From NCBI GenBank assembly GCA_963725145.1, contig CAVRXL010000010.1:1-64000 (forward strand): 64,000 nt of DNA, read 5' to 3'. The notes beneath the pieces were generated by a model. That model was not told the origin of the DNA. It ran no database searches and was given only the letters and a program-made list of their open reading frames with translations. The DNA is from DATAEE01 sp963725145. Its GTDB lineage: Bacteria > Acidobacteriota > Vicinamibacteria > Vicinamibacterales > 2-12-FULL-66-21. This document shows positions 26,394-35,631 of this stretch, one piece after another (position 1 is the stretch's first letter; the number at the start of each line of letters is the position of its first letter). The position numbers were made by a program, and so were the translations under genes.

Positions 26394-27662
26394 ATGGCCC
26401 GCGCAAGAGTCGCTGTGCTGCGGACCGCTCCCGCGACCGTCCTGAGCGATTACCACCGCCTGCTCAACCTGGCGGGGTACCAGGACGTCATCGCCCGCGA
26501 CGCGGACACCGCGCTGAAAGTCAACATCTCCTGGCACTTCTTCTTCCCCGGCAGTTCGACGACTCCGTGGCAGCTCGAAGGCGTCATCCGCGCGATGAAG
26601 CAGGACGGCTACGACCCGTCGCTGCTGCACGCCTGCCACAACCGGACGGTCGTGATCGACGCGCGCCTCGGTGAGCGCGAGAACAAGCAGGTCAACGTCG
26701 TCGAGGCGCACGGGCTTCGAAACATCCACGTGTACGAGAACGAGCCGTGGATCAACGTCCGCGACGCGGTCGGAGACCTGGCGGACAAGTTCATCGTCCT
26801 GAACGACGTCTATCCGGACGGATTCATGATCCCCCGCCGGTTCATCGGTGAGAACATCATCCATCTCCCGACGATCAAGACGCACGTCTTCACCACGACG
26901 ACCGGCGCGATGAAGAACGCGTTCGGAGGACTGCTGAACGAGCGGCGCCACTGGACGCACCCGGTGATTCACGAAACGCTCGTGGATCTGCTGATGATCC
27001 AGAAAAAGATCCATCGCGGCGTGTTCGCGGTGATGGACGGCACGTTCGCGGGGGACGGTCCCGGGCCGCGGTGCATGGTTCCGCACGTGAAGAACGTGCT
27101 CCTCGCGAGCGCCGATCAAGTGGCGATCGACGCCGTGGCTGCGAAGTTGATGGGCTTCGACCCCCTCTCGATCAAGTACATCCGGCTCGCGCACGATCGC
27201 GGCCTCGGCTGCGGCGATCCGCGCGAGATCGAGATGGTCGGCGATCTGGACGCGGCGAACGAGAACTGGCGGTTCGTCGGCCCGTTCAAGAAGATGACGT
27301 TCGCCTCCCGGATGCAGCATCAGATCTACTGGGGCCCGCTCCGAAAGCCGGTCGAGTGGTCCCTCAAGACGGTGCTGGCCCCCTGGGCCTACATCGCGAG
27401 CGTGATCTACCACGATTCGTTCTGGTATCCCGTCAAGGGCCGGCGGATGATGGAGACCGTTCTGGACAGCCCCTGGGGCCGGCTGTTCCGGAACTGGGAG
27501 ACCGTCGCGCCGGACGCCGCCGGCTACCCGGATGTCGGCGAGGCGAAAGCGGAGATCTCGCGGAGCGGGATGCGCGCCTTCGCCAGTTCGATCGGCATTC
27601 TCGGCACCTGCATCAGGGAAGCGCCGGAGTTCGAGATGCGGAAACACCACAAGCATGTCTGA
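26394..27662 (+). CDS. DUF362 domain-containing protein
   Basis: The 422-residue protein matches the DUF362 family in LKVNISWHFFFPGSSTTPWQ, the central ENIIHLPTIKTHVFTTTTGAMKNAFGG, and VMDGTFAGDGPGPR with LASADQVAIDAVAAKLMG. No ferredoxin-like cysteine motif is visible, unlike many family members. The biochemical role is unknown. It follows the UbiA gene by 9 bp and overlaps the next gene by 8 bp, so it is part of the glycan operon. TAAAGT ends a few nt before the ATG, a possible internal leaderless promoter. Confidence 0.8.
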   Translation: MARARVAVLRTAPATVLSDYHRLLNLAGYQDVIARDADTALKVNISWHFFFPGSSTTPWQLEGVIRAMKQDGYDPSLLHACHNRTVVIDARLGERENKQVNVVEAHGLRNIHVYENEPWINVRDAVGDLADKFIVLNDVYPDGFMIPRRFIGENIIHLPTIKTHVFTTTTGAMKNAFGGLLNERRHWTHPVIHETLVDLLMIQKKIHRGVFAVMDGTFAGDGPGPRCMVPHVKNVLLASADQVAIDAVAAKLMGFDPLSIKYIRLAHDRGLGCGDPREIEMVGDLDAANENWRFVGPFKKMTFASRMQHQIYWGPLRKPVEWSLKTVLAPWAYIASVIYHDSFWYPVKGRRMMETVLDSPWGRLFRNWETVAPDAAGYPDVGEAKAEISRSGMRAFASSIGILGTCIREAPEFEMRKHHKHV

Positions 27663-28557
27663 TTTTCAGATTCGTTCCGATGGCGTCGACGTCGAGCAGA
27701 TCATGCGTCAGATCCGCTCCCGGATCCGCGAGAAGCGCGGCGCCGACTACACCGAGCAGGAGATTCGCGAGCTGGCGACGGCGAAGCTCGAGAAGTTCCT
27801 CGATCCTTCGGGGGTCCGATCCGATCTGCTGGAGCACTTCCGGCGCGCGCACGCTGCGCCGCAGACGTCCGACCCGCCGATGAACTACGTGTTCGAGGAC
27901 ACGACGCTCTTCGAGTCGCCGCGGCCGGCGCTTCGCTTCATCCGAAACCTGCTCAAGCCCGTGCTCAGGCTGTTCTTCAACTACAACCGGCTCTCGCACG
28001 TGCTGCATCAGCAGGTGATCGCCAACACGCAGATGCACGGCTACGAAGCCCGTCGAAAGACCCTCGACGCGCTGTACTACGAGGTCATGCACAACCTGGT
28101 GCTCGAGACCACGCGGCTCGGCATCGAGGTCACGAACCTGAGAATGCGGCTCGAGTCGATCTCCAGCCGGCTCGACTTCGATGAGCGCCGGGCGCGCGCG
28201 CTCGAGGGCGTCGTGCAGTACCGTCCTGGCGTAATCGCTGCGGCCTCGCAGCAGCCGCCGCCGGCGCCTCAGCCTCCGGCTCAGGGACAGTCGAGCCAGG
28301 GACCGAGCCAGGGACAACCGCCCGGCCAGGCCGCCGACGCCGGGCTCGCGGAGCGACGCTCGCGACGACGACGGCGCCGGGGACGACGCCGGGGTCATGG
28401 GGCGCCTCTGGGTGCTCAAGGTGGACAGGGTGCACAGCAGGGTGCACAGGGTGCTCAAGGTGCTCAAAGTGCCGACACCGGGGCGCATCATGCGGAGCAC
28501 CCTGAGCACCCTGAGCACGATGAGCACCCTGAGTCCCCCGAGAACGACGATCAGTGA
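27655..28557 (+). CDS. Glycan-operon protein with low-complexity, repeat-derived C-terminus
   Basis: The 300-residue protein has a helical N-terminal two thirds (VEQIMRQIRSRIREKRGADYTE, RFIRNLLKPVLRLFFNYNRLSHVLHQQV). A Gln/Pro/Gly-rich stretch, a very basic SRRRRRRGRRRGH cluster, and a tail of GAQ and HPEHPEH repeats follow. The repeats are encoded by 9-bp DNA arrays in opposite orientations. Similar helical proteins occur in glycosyltransferase operons, but function is unknown. The ATG overlaps the DUF362 stop, and the stop overlaps the next GTG start (GTGA). Confidence 0.75.
   Translation: MSDFQIRSDGVDVEQIMRQIRSRIREKRGADYTEQEIRELATAKLEKFLDPSGVRSDLLEHFRRAHAAPQTSDPPMNYVFEDTTLFESPRPALRFIRNLLKPVLRLFFNYNRLSHVLHQQVIANTQMHGYEARRKTLDALYYEVMHNLVLETTRLGIEVTNLRMRLESISSRLDFDERRARALEGVVQYRPGVIAAASQQPPPAPQPPAQGQSSQGPSQGQPPGQAADAGLAERRSRRRRRRGRRRGHGAPLGAQGGQGAQQGAQGAQGAQSADTGAHHAEHPEHPEHDEHPESPENDDQ
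28411..28533. repeat. Inverted pair of 9-bp repeat arrays in a coding 3' end
   Basis: Units of GGTGCTCAA, GGTGGACAG and GGTGCACAG run from 28411 to 28467. After a 27-bp centre, GAGCACCCT units run from 28495 to 28533. The second array is the reverse complement type of the first. Both are read in frame with period three residues, giving GAQ and HPE repeats. Confidence 0.8.
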
Positions 28558-30023
28558 AGCTCGCGATCGTCGTCCAGCGCTACGGCGCGGACATCAACGG
28601 TGGCGCCGAGCTCCACGCCCGATACATCGCCGAACGGCTGGCGCGGCACGCCCAGGTCGAGGTCCTGACGACCTGCGCGACGGACTACGTCACCTGGAAG
28701 AACTCGCTGCCGGCGGGCGAGGCGACGGTCAACGGCATCCGCGTCCGGAGGTTCCGCGTCTCGCGCGAGCGGAGCCCGCTCGAGTTCGGACGCCGGTCCG
28801 CGCAGGTCTTCGAGCGTCCTCACTCGCTCGCCGACGAGCTCGCGTGGCTGCAGAGCGAGGGCCCGACGAGCCCCGCGCTCGTCAGGTATCTGTCGCGCCG
28901 CGCTGACGACTGGGACTTCGTTCTCTTTTTCAGCTATCGCTACTATCACGCCTGGCACGGAGCGCGCGCCGTGGCGTCGAAGGCCATCCTCGTCCCGACG
29001 GCGGAGCGCGATCCAGCCGTCGCGCTGCCGATGTTCGGACCGGTCTTCAGGGGCGTCCGCGGCATCATGTACAACTCGTTCGAGGAACGTGCTCTGATTC
29101 AGGCTGCCAGCTCGAACGCCGACGTTCCCGGCGTCGTCGTCGGCGTGGGATCAGATGTGCCGGAGCGGCCGGTGCCGCGGCGCTTCCGCCAGAAGCACAA
29201 CATCGGCGGGCCGTTCGCGATCTACGTAGGCCGCATCGACGAGAACAAGGGCTGCGCAGAGCTCTTCTCGCATTTCCAACAGTACGCGCGGACGTTCACC
29301 GACGGGCTGTCGCTGGTGCTCATCGGCAACGCCCTGCTGCCGGTGCCGTCACATCCCCGGATTCGGCATCTGGGCTTCCTTCCCGACGAGGACAAGTTCG
29401 ACGCCATGGCGGCAGCCGACCTGCTGGTCATGCCGTCGTACTTCGAGAGCCTCTCCATGGTGGCGCTGGAAGCGTGGGCGCTCGGGAAGCCCGTGCTCGC
29501 CAACGGGAAGTGCGACGTTCTGCGCGGCCAATGCATCCGCAGCAGCGCCGGCCTCTACTATGAGTCGTTCGCCGAGTTCTCCGAGGCCATGTACGCGCTC
29601 GAAGCCAGCGGGCCGCTCAACTCGGTCCTCGGGGCGAACGGCCGCGAGTACTTCCGCCAGCACTATGCCTGGCCGGTCATCGAACGGAAGTATCTCGAGA
29701 TGTTCGAGCGGCTGACACAGGAAAACAAAACGGGCGTCGCCAGACGGATCGAGCCTCTGCCAGGATGGCTGGCGCGGCGGCGCCAGGACCTCCGGCCCGC
29801 CCGTGAGATCCTCGCCGCGCTGCCGTCAGGGCCGGCCGAGGCGCCGCAACCGGCGCGCGAGTCACGCGCGCCCGAACCACGAGCGCACGAACCACGAGCG
29901 CACGAAGTCCGAAGCTCGAACGAGGCACGGGTCGCGAACGGGGCGCAGCGCCCGCACGAGGGACGCGGCGCGAGGCCCCAGGGACGACGATGGCACAGGT
30001 CCACCAGGTCCTCGCGACGCTGA
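28554..30023 (+). CDS. GT4-like glycosyltransferase (pair A, first copy)
   Basis: The 489-residue protein starts with KLAIVVQRYGADINGGAELHARYIAERL, a GT-B nucleotide-sugar transferase N-terminus. It has FAIYVGRIDENKGCAELFSHF at the start of the second Rossmann domain and the donor-binding motif PSYFESLSMVALEAWALGKPVLA. It is closely related to the gene at 32294. The last 80 residues are basic and low-complexity, with a duplicated EPRAH unit, and overlap the next gene by 34 bp. Sugar specificity is unknown. Confidence 0.88.
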   Translation: MKLAIVVQRYGADINGGAELHARYIAERLARHAQVEVLTTCATDYVTWKNSLPAGEATVNGIRVRRFRVSRERSPLEFGRRSAQVFERPHSLADELAWLQSEGPTSPALVRYLSRRADDWDFVLFFSYRYYHAWHGARAVASKAILVPTAERDPAVALPMFGPVFRGVRGIMYNSFEERALIQAASSNADVPGVVVGVGSDVPERPVPRRFRQKHNIGGPFAIYVGRIDENKGCAELFSHFQQYARTFTDGLSLVLIGNALLPVPSHPRIRHLGFLPDEDKFDAMAAADLLVMPSYFESLSMVALEAWALGKPVLANGKCDVLRGQCIRSSAGLYYESFAEFSEAMYALEASGPLNSVLGANGREYFRQHYAWPVIERKYLEMFERLTQENKTGVARRIEPLPGWLARRRQDLRPAREILAALPSGPAEAPQPARESRAPEPRAHEPRAHEVRSSNEARVANGAQRPHEGRGARPQGRRWHRSTRSSRR

Positions 30024-31204
30024 GCTACGGCGACGCGATCGGCCACGAGGTGCTGGGCATCCAGCGCGCACTGCTGGCGGCCGGCCATGCGTCCGACATC
30101 TTCGTCGAGACGGCACACCCGAAGCTCGAGCCGCTGACGCGCGACTATCGCGAGCTGAAAGACTCGGTCGGACCCGACGATCTTCTCATCCATCACTTTT
30201 CGATCGGGTCGAAGGCGTCGCGGGTCGCGTATGCCACGCCCGCGAAGATGATCCTCGTCTACCACAACATCACGCCCCCCCATTACTTCCTGGGGGTGAA
30301 CGACGAGCTGGTCCGGCGCTGTTATCTCGGCCGCCGCGAGCTGCGCGCGTACGTCGGCCGGTGCGAGCTCGCGCTCGGCGATTCGGAGTTCAACCGTCAG
30401 GAGCTCGAATCGCTCGGCTTCCCTCGCACCGGGGTGCTCCCCGTCGTCCCCGATTTCTCGCACCTCGACGTCGAACGGGATCCGATGCTCGCGGCGCCCT
30501 TCGACGATGGGTGGACGAACATCCTGTTTGTCGGCCGCGTGATCCCCAACAAGCGATTCGACGCGCTCATCCGCAGCTTTCACGTGTACCGCACGCGCTT
30601 CAACCCGCGTTCGCGGCTGCTCCTCGTGGGATCGACGGCCGGTTTCGAGGAGCACCGCACGCTGCTCCTCGCGCTCGCCGCGCGGCTCGGGACGCCCGAC
30701 GTGCACCTGACCGGGCAGGTCACCAACGGGCAGTTGGCCGCGTTCTACGAGGTCGCGGACCTCTTCCTGAGCGCGAGCGAGCACGAGGGCTTCTGCGTGC
30801 CGATCGTCGAAGCCTTCTACATGGGCGTGCCCGTGCTGGCCTACGCCGCCACCGCCGTGCCGGGCACGATGGACGGCGGCGGCGTGCTGTACGACACGCA
30901 GGATCCCTTCGAGGTCGGGGCGCTCATCGACGGGATCATGCGCGACGCCGATCTGCGCGAACGCGTGCTCGACGCGCAGGACGCGGCGCTGGATCGGCTG
31001 TTGGCCCACGATTTCGACGGCGCGGTTCGGGGTTTCGTCGAGCGCACGCTGCGGGGACCACGTCTGGCGACGCACCGCGTGGCGTTCGACTTCTGGCGAC
31101 AGTTCGACGCGCACGAAAGGCTCTGGGCGCTCAAGCGGCTGCGGCCCGCGTTGTATGAAGCGCTGCCGGCGGCGCCCGGCGCTCAGGGACCGGCAATCAG
31201 GTGA
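29990..31204 (+). CDS. GT4-like glycosyltransferase (pair B, first copy)
   Basis: The 404-residue GT-B enzyme has LVYHNITPPHYFLG, CELALGDSEFNRQEL, NILFVGRVIPNKRFDALI at the domain junction and the donor-site SASEHEGFCVPIVEAFYMGVPVLAY. It shares this whole pattern with the following gene, so the two are paralogues. The start lies inside the 3' end of the preceding glycosyltransferase. It probably adds one residue to a lipid-linked oligosaccharide. Confidence 0.88.
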   Translation: MAQVHQVLATLSYGDAIGHEVLGIQRALLAAGHASDIFVETAHPKLEPLTRDYRELKDSVGPDDLLIHHFSIGSKASRVAYATPAKMILVYHNITPPHYFLGVNDELVRRCYLGRRELRAYVGRCELALGDSEFNRQELESLGFPRTGVLPVVPDFSHLDVERDPMLAAPFDDGWTNILFVGRVIPNKRFDALIRSFHVYRTRFNPRSRLLLVGSTAGFEEHRTLLLALAARLGTPDVHLTGQVTNGQLAAFYEVADLFLSASEHEGFCVPIVEAFYMGVPVLAYAATAVPGTMDGGGVLYDTQDPFEVGALIDGIMRDADLRERVLDAQDAALDRLLAHDFDGAVRGFVERTLRGPRLATHRVAFDFWRQFDAHERLWALKRLRPALYEALPAAPGAQGPAIR

Positions 31205-32280
31205 GGATCGATCAGTGGGTCCCGGCGGCCCACACAGGAGACGCGATCGGCGACAGCGCGCGGCGGGTCCGCGCCGCGCTGCGCGATCGGGGTCTCGCCT
31301 CCGACCTGTACGCGCTGACGATCGACGAGGAGCTGCGCGGCGACGTGCTGCCGTTCGGCGACGCCGCGCCGCCGGCCGACGCGACGATCTTCCATTTCGC
31401 GCTCCCCTCGCCGATGACGCGGCCGTTCGCCGAGCTCCGGGGGATGCGGATCCTGCAGTACCACAACATCACGCCGTCGCACTTCTTCGCGCCCTACGAT
31501 CGGGCGCTCGCGCGGCTGGCGTCGCTCGGGCGCGCAGAGCTGTCTTCGCTCGCCGGGCACGTCGACCTCGCGCTTGGAGACTCCGATTTCAACCGGCAGG
31601 AGCTCGAGGCGCTCGGCTTCGAGCGGACGGGCGTCATGCCGATCGCGGTCGACCTCGGGCGGATCACGGACGCGCCGCGGCGGGTGGCGCTCGAGGAGGC
31701 GCTCGACGACGAGCTGACGAACGTTCTGTTCGTCGGCCGTGTGGCGCCGAACAAGCGGCTCGAAGACCACGTCCGGCTGGCCGAGCACTACAAGCGCTAC
31801 GTGGACGCCGAGTGCCGGTTCATCTTCGTCGGGCGCTACGACCTCGTGCCCCGTTACCACGCGATGGTACGCGCGCTCATCGTCCGCTATCGCATGCTGC
31901 CGGAACGGTTCGTATTCACGGGGCCCGTGCCGGATGACGACCTGGCGACCTATTATCGGATGGCGGACGCGTACGTCTCACTGAGCGAGCACGAGGGGTT
32001 CTGCGTGCCGCTCGTCGAGGCCATGGCGGCGGACGTTCCCGTGCTCGCGTACGCGTCGACGGTGATTCCAGAAACGCTCGGCGGCGCCGGGGTGCAGTTC
32101 GCCCCGAAAGACCTCGAATACGCCGCCGAGCTGCTGGGGATGCTGGTGTACGATGACGCGGTTCGCGCGCGCGTGATCGACGGTCAGCGCCGCCGTGTCG
32201 CGGCGTTCGGCCCGGAACGGATCGAGCGGGAGGTCGACATCTTGTTGAGCCGCATTGCTGACGGGCCGAGGACGAATTGA
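31201..32280 (+). CDS. GT4-like glycosyltransferase (pair B, second copy)
   Basis: The 359-residue enzyme parallels its upstream neighbour: LQYHNITPSHFFAP, VDLALGDSDFNRQELEALGF, NVLFVGRVAPNKRLEDHV and SLSEHEGFCVPLVEAMAADVPVLAY. The GTG start overlaps the previous stop by 4 bp (GTGA). Tandem duplication followed by divergence is the simplest origin. Acceptor and sugar are unknown. Confidence 0.88.
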   Translation: MRIDQWVPAAHTGDAIGDSARRVRAALRDRGLASDLYALTIDEELRGDVLPFGDAAPPADATIFHFALPSPMTRPFAELRGMRILQYHNITPSHFFAPYDRALARLASLGRAELSSLAGHVDLALGDSDFNRQELEALGFERTGVMPIAVDLGRITDAPRRVALEEALDDELTNVLFVGRVAPNKRLEDHVRLAEHYKRYVDAECRFIFVGRYDLVPRYHAMVRALIVRYRMLPERFVFTGPVPDDDLATYYRMADAYVSLSEHEGFCVPLVEAMAADVPVLAYASTVIPETLGGAGVQFAPKDLEYAAELLGMLVYDDAVRARVIDGQRRRVAAFGPERIEREVDILLSRIADGPRTN

Positions 32281-32293
32281 GAATCACTTTGAG

Positions 32294-33658
32294 ATGAGGA
32301 TCGCCTTCATCGTCCAGCGTTACGGCGCGGAGGTCCTCGGGGGATCCGAGTATCTGTGCCGGGTGATCGCCGAGCGCCTTGCCCCTCGGCACCAGGTCGA
32401 AGTGCTCACGACCTGCGCCCGCGACTACATCACCTGGAAGAACGAGTATCCCGAGGGGCACGATCGGATCCGGGGTGTGACGGTCCGCCGCTTCGCGAAC
32501 GCGCGGACCCGCGATCTCGCGGCCTTCAACAAATACTCCGACTGGATTTACAGCCACCCGCACACGCGCGACGACGAAATGGAGTGGATTCGGCAGCAGG
32601 GACCCTGGTGTCCGGCGCTCGTCGACTATCTGCAGCGGCAGCATCACCAGTTCGACATCCTCGTGTTCTTCACGTACCTCTACGCCCCGACCGTCCTCGG
32701 GCTCCGGGTCGATCCGTCGAAGAGCATCCTCGTGCCGACCGCGCACGACGAGCCGGCCATCCGGCTGGGCATCTTCAAGGAGGTCTTCACCGCGCCTGCC
32801 GGGCTCGCGTACAACACCGAGGCCGAGCGGCGGTTCGTGCACGACACCTTCGCGCTTCGCGCGATCGACGAGGATGTCATCGGCATCGGCGTCGAGCCGC
32901 CGGAGACCACGGATTCGGACACGACCACGGATTCAACGGATTCATCCGGGCACACGACTACTGATTCTGCGGATGCAGAGAGCTCGGATCCCGCCGATCG
33001 CAAAGCCTCCCGGTTTCTAGACATCGACGACACGACCATCACGCCCGGCGCGAACATCGACTCCCCCACCTTCCGGTCGCATCAGGCGACGCGGGGCGAG
33101 CGGTTCCGCCGCCGACACCGCCTGCACGGTCCGGTCGCGCTCTACGGCGGCCGCATCGACCCGGGCAAGGGCTGCGAGGAGCTGATCGAGTACTTCAGCA
33201 GCTACGTCGCGGAGGGGAACGAGGGATCGCTCGTGCTGATGGGCGTCAAGCTGATGGCGCTGCCCGAAGAGCCATGGGTCCGCTTCGCCGGACAGCTCTC
33301 CGAGCAGGAGCGGTTCGCCGCCCTCGAGGCGGCCACCGTCGTCGTGGTGCCCTCACCGTACGAGAGCCTGTCGATCCTCGCGCTCGAGGCGTTCGCGGTC
33401 GGCACACCAGTTCTCGTCAACGCCCGGAGCGAGGTGCTCGTCGAGCACTGCCGCCGGAGCAACGCGGGTCTGTACTATGCGGACCGCGACGAGTTCGTGG
33501 AGTGCCTGAAGCTGATGATGACGGAGGATCGGCTCCGCCGCGCCATGGGGCGGAACGGTAAGGAATACGTCCGCCGGAACTACCGGTGGGACCTGGTCAT
33601 CTCGAAGTACGAGCGCCTGTTCACCAAGCTGCGCGGGGCATCGGTCGGTCGGGGCTGA
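32294..33658 (+). CDS. GT4-like glycosyltransferase (pair A, second copy) with repeat insertion
   Basis: The 454-residue enzyme is a paralogue of the gene at 28554. They share the IVQRYGA..LGGSE start, VEVLTTCARDYITWKNEYP, GGRIDPGKGCEELIEYF and PYESLSILALEAFAVGTPVLV. Between the two Rossmann domains it carries an extra segment of about 64 residues (roughly 204-267), rich in Thr, Asp and Ser, that the paralogue lacks. The first part is encoded by a 9-bp repeat array. I chose the ATG at 32294, where homology begins, 13 bp after the preceding stop. Confidence 0.88.
   Translation: MRIAFIVQRYGAEVLGGSEYLCRVIAERLAPRHQVEVLTTCARDYITWKNEYPEGHDRIRGVTVRRFANARTRDLAAFNKYSDWIYSHPHTRDDEMEWIRQQGPWCPALVDYLQRQHHQFDILVFFTYLYAPTVLGLRVDPSKSILVPTAHDEPAIRLGIFKEVFTAPAGLAYNTEAERRFVHDTFALRAIDEDVIGIGVEPPETTDSDTTTDSTDSSGHTTTDSADAESSDPADRKASRFLDIDDTTITPGANIDSPTFRSHQATRGERFRRRHRLHGPVALYGGRIDPGKGCEELIEYFSSYVAEGNEGSLVLMGVKLMALPEEPWVRFAGQLSEQERFAALEAATVVVVPSPYESLSILALEAFAVGTPVLVNARSEVLVEHCRRSNAGLYYADRDEFVECLKLMMTEDRLRRAMGRNGKEYVRRNYRWDLVISKYERLFTKLRGASVGRG
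32908..32979. repeat. 9-bp repeat array inside a glycosyltransferase gene
   Basis: Eight 9-bp units run without a break, three of them CACGGATTC or AACGGATTC. They encode a three-residue periodicity (TDS-DTT-TDS-TDS and decaying). The array forms the start of the inter-domain insertion absent from the paralogous gene at 28554. Confidence 0.75.
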
Positions 33659-33679
33659 CCCCACGCGGCCAATTCGTGT

Positions 33680-34216
33680 TCACCGCCGCCGGGTCGGGCG
33701 GACCTGTGCGGGCTTGTACTCGCAGCCGTCGAACTCCACGGAGCCGACGAATACCAATATGCCGATCTCATCCTCGCCGGTCTGTTGAGTTCCTTGCGAG
33801 CTTCCGCCACCGCGGCTCGACATGCGGACGGTCTGGCCAGGCAGCAACTCCGTCACGGAGCCTCCGCCGCTGCCCCCTTCGGTGTATCCGACGCGAACGT
33901 TCATCTGAACACGGATGTTTGACAGTGGTCGATCGGAGACGTTTTGCACTTCCATGAGGAAGCTCGACTCGTGCTTCGACCTGTTCTTGTCGAGCGTTAT
34001 CTGTGTTCCTGTGACGTCGACCATCAGGATCGCAACCGGCGACCCGGGCTGACTCACAACGCTGACGCGCGACACCAGCTCCGGTGGCCCGGCGATCAGC
34101 GGTCGGCCGGCTTGCTGAACGACATTGAACTCGCATCGCACGTTCGTCTCCGGCGCTTCAGCCTGAGAGCCGAAAGTCGCCAGAAACACCATCGCGGGAA
34201 GAATCAGTTCCTGCAT
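33680..34216 (-). CDS. Exported hypothetical protein
   Basis: The 178-residue protein has a short signal peptide (MQELILPAMVFLATFGSQAEA). A domain with beta-strand character follows (FLMEVQNVSDRPLSNIRVQMNVRVGY), resembling an immunoglobulin-like or DUF-type secreted domain. A Gly/Ser-rich loop (GGSGGGS, RGGGSSQG) and a basic tail come after. I do not recognise a family. It is convergent with the glycan operon and lies downstream of the cytochrome c gene on the same strand. Confidence 0.6.
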   Translation of the reverse strand: MQELILPAMVFLATFGSQAEAPETNVRCEFNVVQQAGRPLIAGPPELVSRVSVVSQPGSPVAILMVDVTGTQITLDKNRSKHESSFLMEVQNVSDRPLSNIRVQMNVRVGYTEGGSGGGSVTELLPGQTVRMSSRGGGSSQGTQQTGEDEIGILVFVGSVEFDGCEYKPAQVRPTRRR

Positions 34217-34248
34217 GATTGAACCCTAACCGCGGCGTCGGCCGCTCT

Positions 34249-35616
34249 TCAGGGGCGCGTGCTCGTCGTTCGTGCCTTCCGCTCCGCGACCAGCCTCTCG
34301 AACTCCTCCTGCTCGAGATACGTGACGTCGACCCACGCGTGAGCCATTTCATCGACCGTGCGGTCGCCCCAGCCGACCCACTGCTTCGGATCCGGGTTGT
34401 TGGGGTTCGCCGCCGTGTTGTCGTGCCAGGCGGTGAACACGAGCACGGTCCCCTTCGGCACCAACGGCGCGACGTGGTCGGCGTAGATGTAGTTGACGTG
34501 CCAGTTCCACTGGAAGTTGTTGACGGCGCTCAGGACTTCCTTACGGCCATCGGGATAGACGGCTTCCATCGACATCGACTTCCCGCGCATGTGCATGTGC
34601 GGCTGGAAGTTCTCGATCCGCGCGGGCGCCTGCATCACGTGGAAGTTCTGCGTCATCGCGACTTCGCCGGGCGGAATGTCGAGATCGGATCCCCGGCTGA
34701 CATCGAACATCCTGAGGACCGTGCGGTGCTTGGGCACGACGCCCTTCGGGTAGAAATAGATGCCGAGCTCGACCTGGTTGTCTTTGATCTCCCGCCCGAT
34801 CGCGAACATGTGGATTTCCCACCGGATCCTGGCTCCGGGCAAGAGGAGCTTTCCGGCGTCCGCAGGGAACACCTCACCCACTTTCCCGACCGCCCACTCC
34901 ATGAACAGTCCGGGACCGCGCTGCACGTCGTGCGCGCTGTGAGCCAGGCCCGTAATCCCTTCTTCCGGCTGCTCGAGCGTCGTCAGGACGTGGTGGACGA
35001 TTCGGCGTCCATCCGGAAATGAGGGCTTGATCTCGATCGCGCGCACCCAGCGCGGCTCGGTAAGACCGGTGTCGCTGACCGGCCTGAACCACTTGTCCTG
35101 CGTTCGAGGAGCGAGCGTGTAAGGCGGCGACTTGATGACGAGATCCGGCGGGCCGAAATCTTTCGCGAGCTGCCAGTCGGCCGGGTCCGGGAACTTGACG
35201 GGCGCCGGAAGATCCTTGGCGTCGCCGCGCGGCATCCCGGCGTCCACCCACTTCACGATCGTGTCGATCTCCGAGTCGGTCAGACCCCGCTCGTTCTTGA
35301 ACTCGCGGATCCCGAGGTTCCGGTCGATGTGCCACGGCGGCATGACGCGCGCTGCGACCCTCGTCTTGATGGGACGCGCGAACTCGCGCGCATCCTCGTA
35401 TGTGATGAGCGGCATCGGCGCGATCGAGTTCGGTTGATGGCAGGCCTGGCACTTCTGCTGGAGGATCGGCGCGACGTGCTTCGTGAACGTCACCGGTTCC
35501 GGGACGTTCGCGGAAGGCGCGTCACCTCCAGACGCCGACAGTCCGGCAAGCGCCAACACACTGGAGACAATCGTGGCGATCGCACCGAAGCGGCGGAACA
35601 TTCTCGCGCCAGCCAT
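34249..35616 (-). CDS. Exported c-type cytochrome fused to a copper type II monooxygenase-like domain
   Basis: The 455-residue protein has a signal segment (about 10-30) and a haem c motif CQACH (56-60) in a short cytochrome domain. A larger part follows with histidine clusters typical of PHM/ascorbate-dependent copper monooxygenases: IVHHVL near 205, IHMFAIG near 265 and FQPHMHMRGKSMSMEAVYPDGR near 345. Such fusions are frequent in Acidobacteriota secretomes. It may hydroxylate a periplasmic substrate with electrons passed through the haem; the substrate is unknown. The related gene at 35632-36477 lies 15 bp upstream. Confidence 0.75.
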   Translation of the reverse strand: MAGARMFRRFGAIATIVSSVLALAGLSASGGDAPSANVPEPVTFTKHVAPILQQKCQACHQPNSIAPMPLITYEDAREFARPIKTRVAARVMPPWHIDRNLGIREFKNERGLTDSEIDTIVKWVDAGMPRGDAKDLPAPVKFPDPADWQLAKDFGPPDLVIKSPPYTLAPRTQDKWFRPVSDTGLTEPRWVRAIEIKPSFPDGRRIVHHVLTTLEQPEEGITGLAHSAHDVQRGPGLFMEWAVGKVGEVFPADAGKLLLPGARIRWEIHMFAIGREIKDNQVELGIYFYPKGVVPKHRTVLRMFDVSRGSDLDIPPGEVAMTQNFHVMQAPARIENFQPHMHMRGKSMSMEAVYPDGRKEVLSAVNNFQWNWHVNYIYADHVAPLVPKGTVLVFTAWHDNTAANPNNPDPKQWVGWGDRTVDEMAHAWVDVTYLEQEEFERLVAERKARTTSTRP

Positions 35617-35631
35617 GTCGTTCCTCCAGAC

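Noticed and set aside
25506..27656. 716-codon minus-strand open frame across the UbiA and DUF362 genes
   Set aside because: Antisense shadow; composition is Arg/Asp/His-rich and shows no fold or motif.
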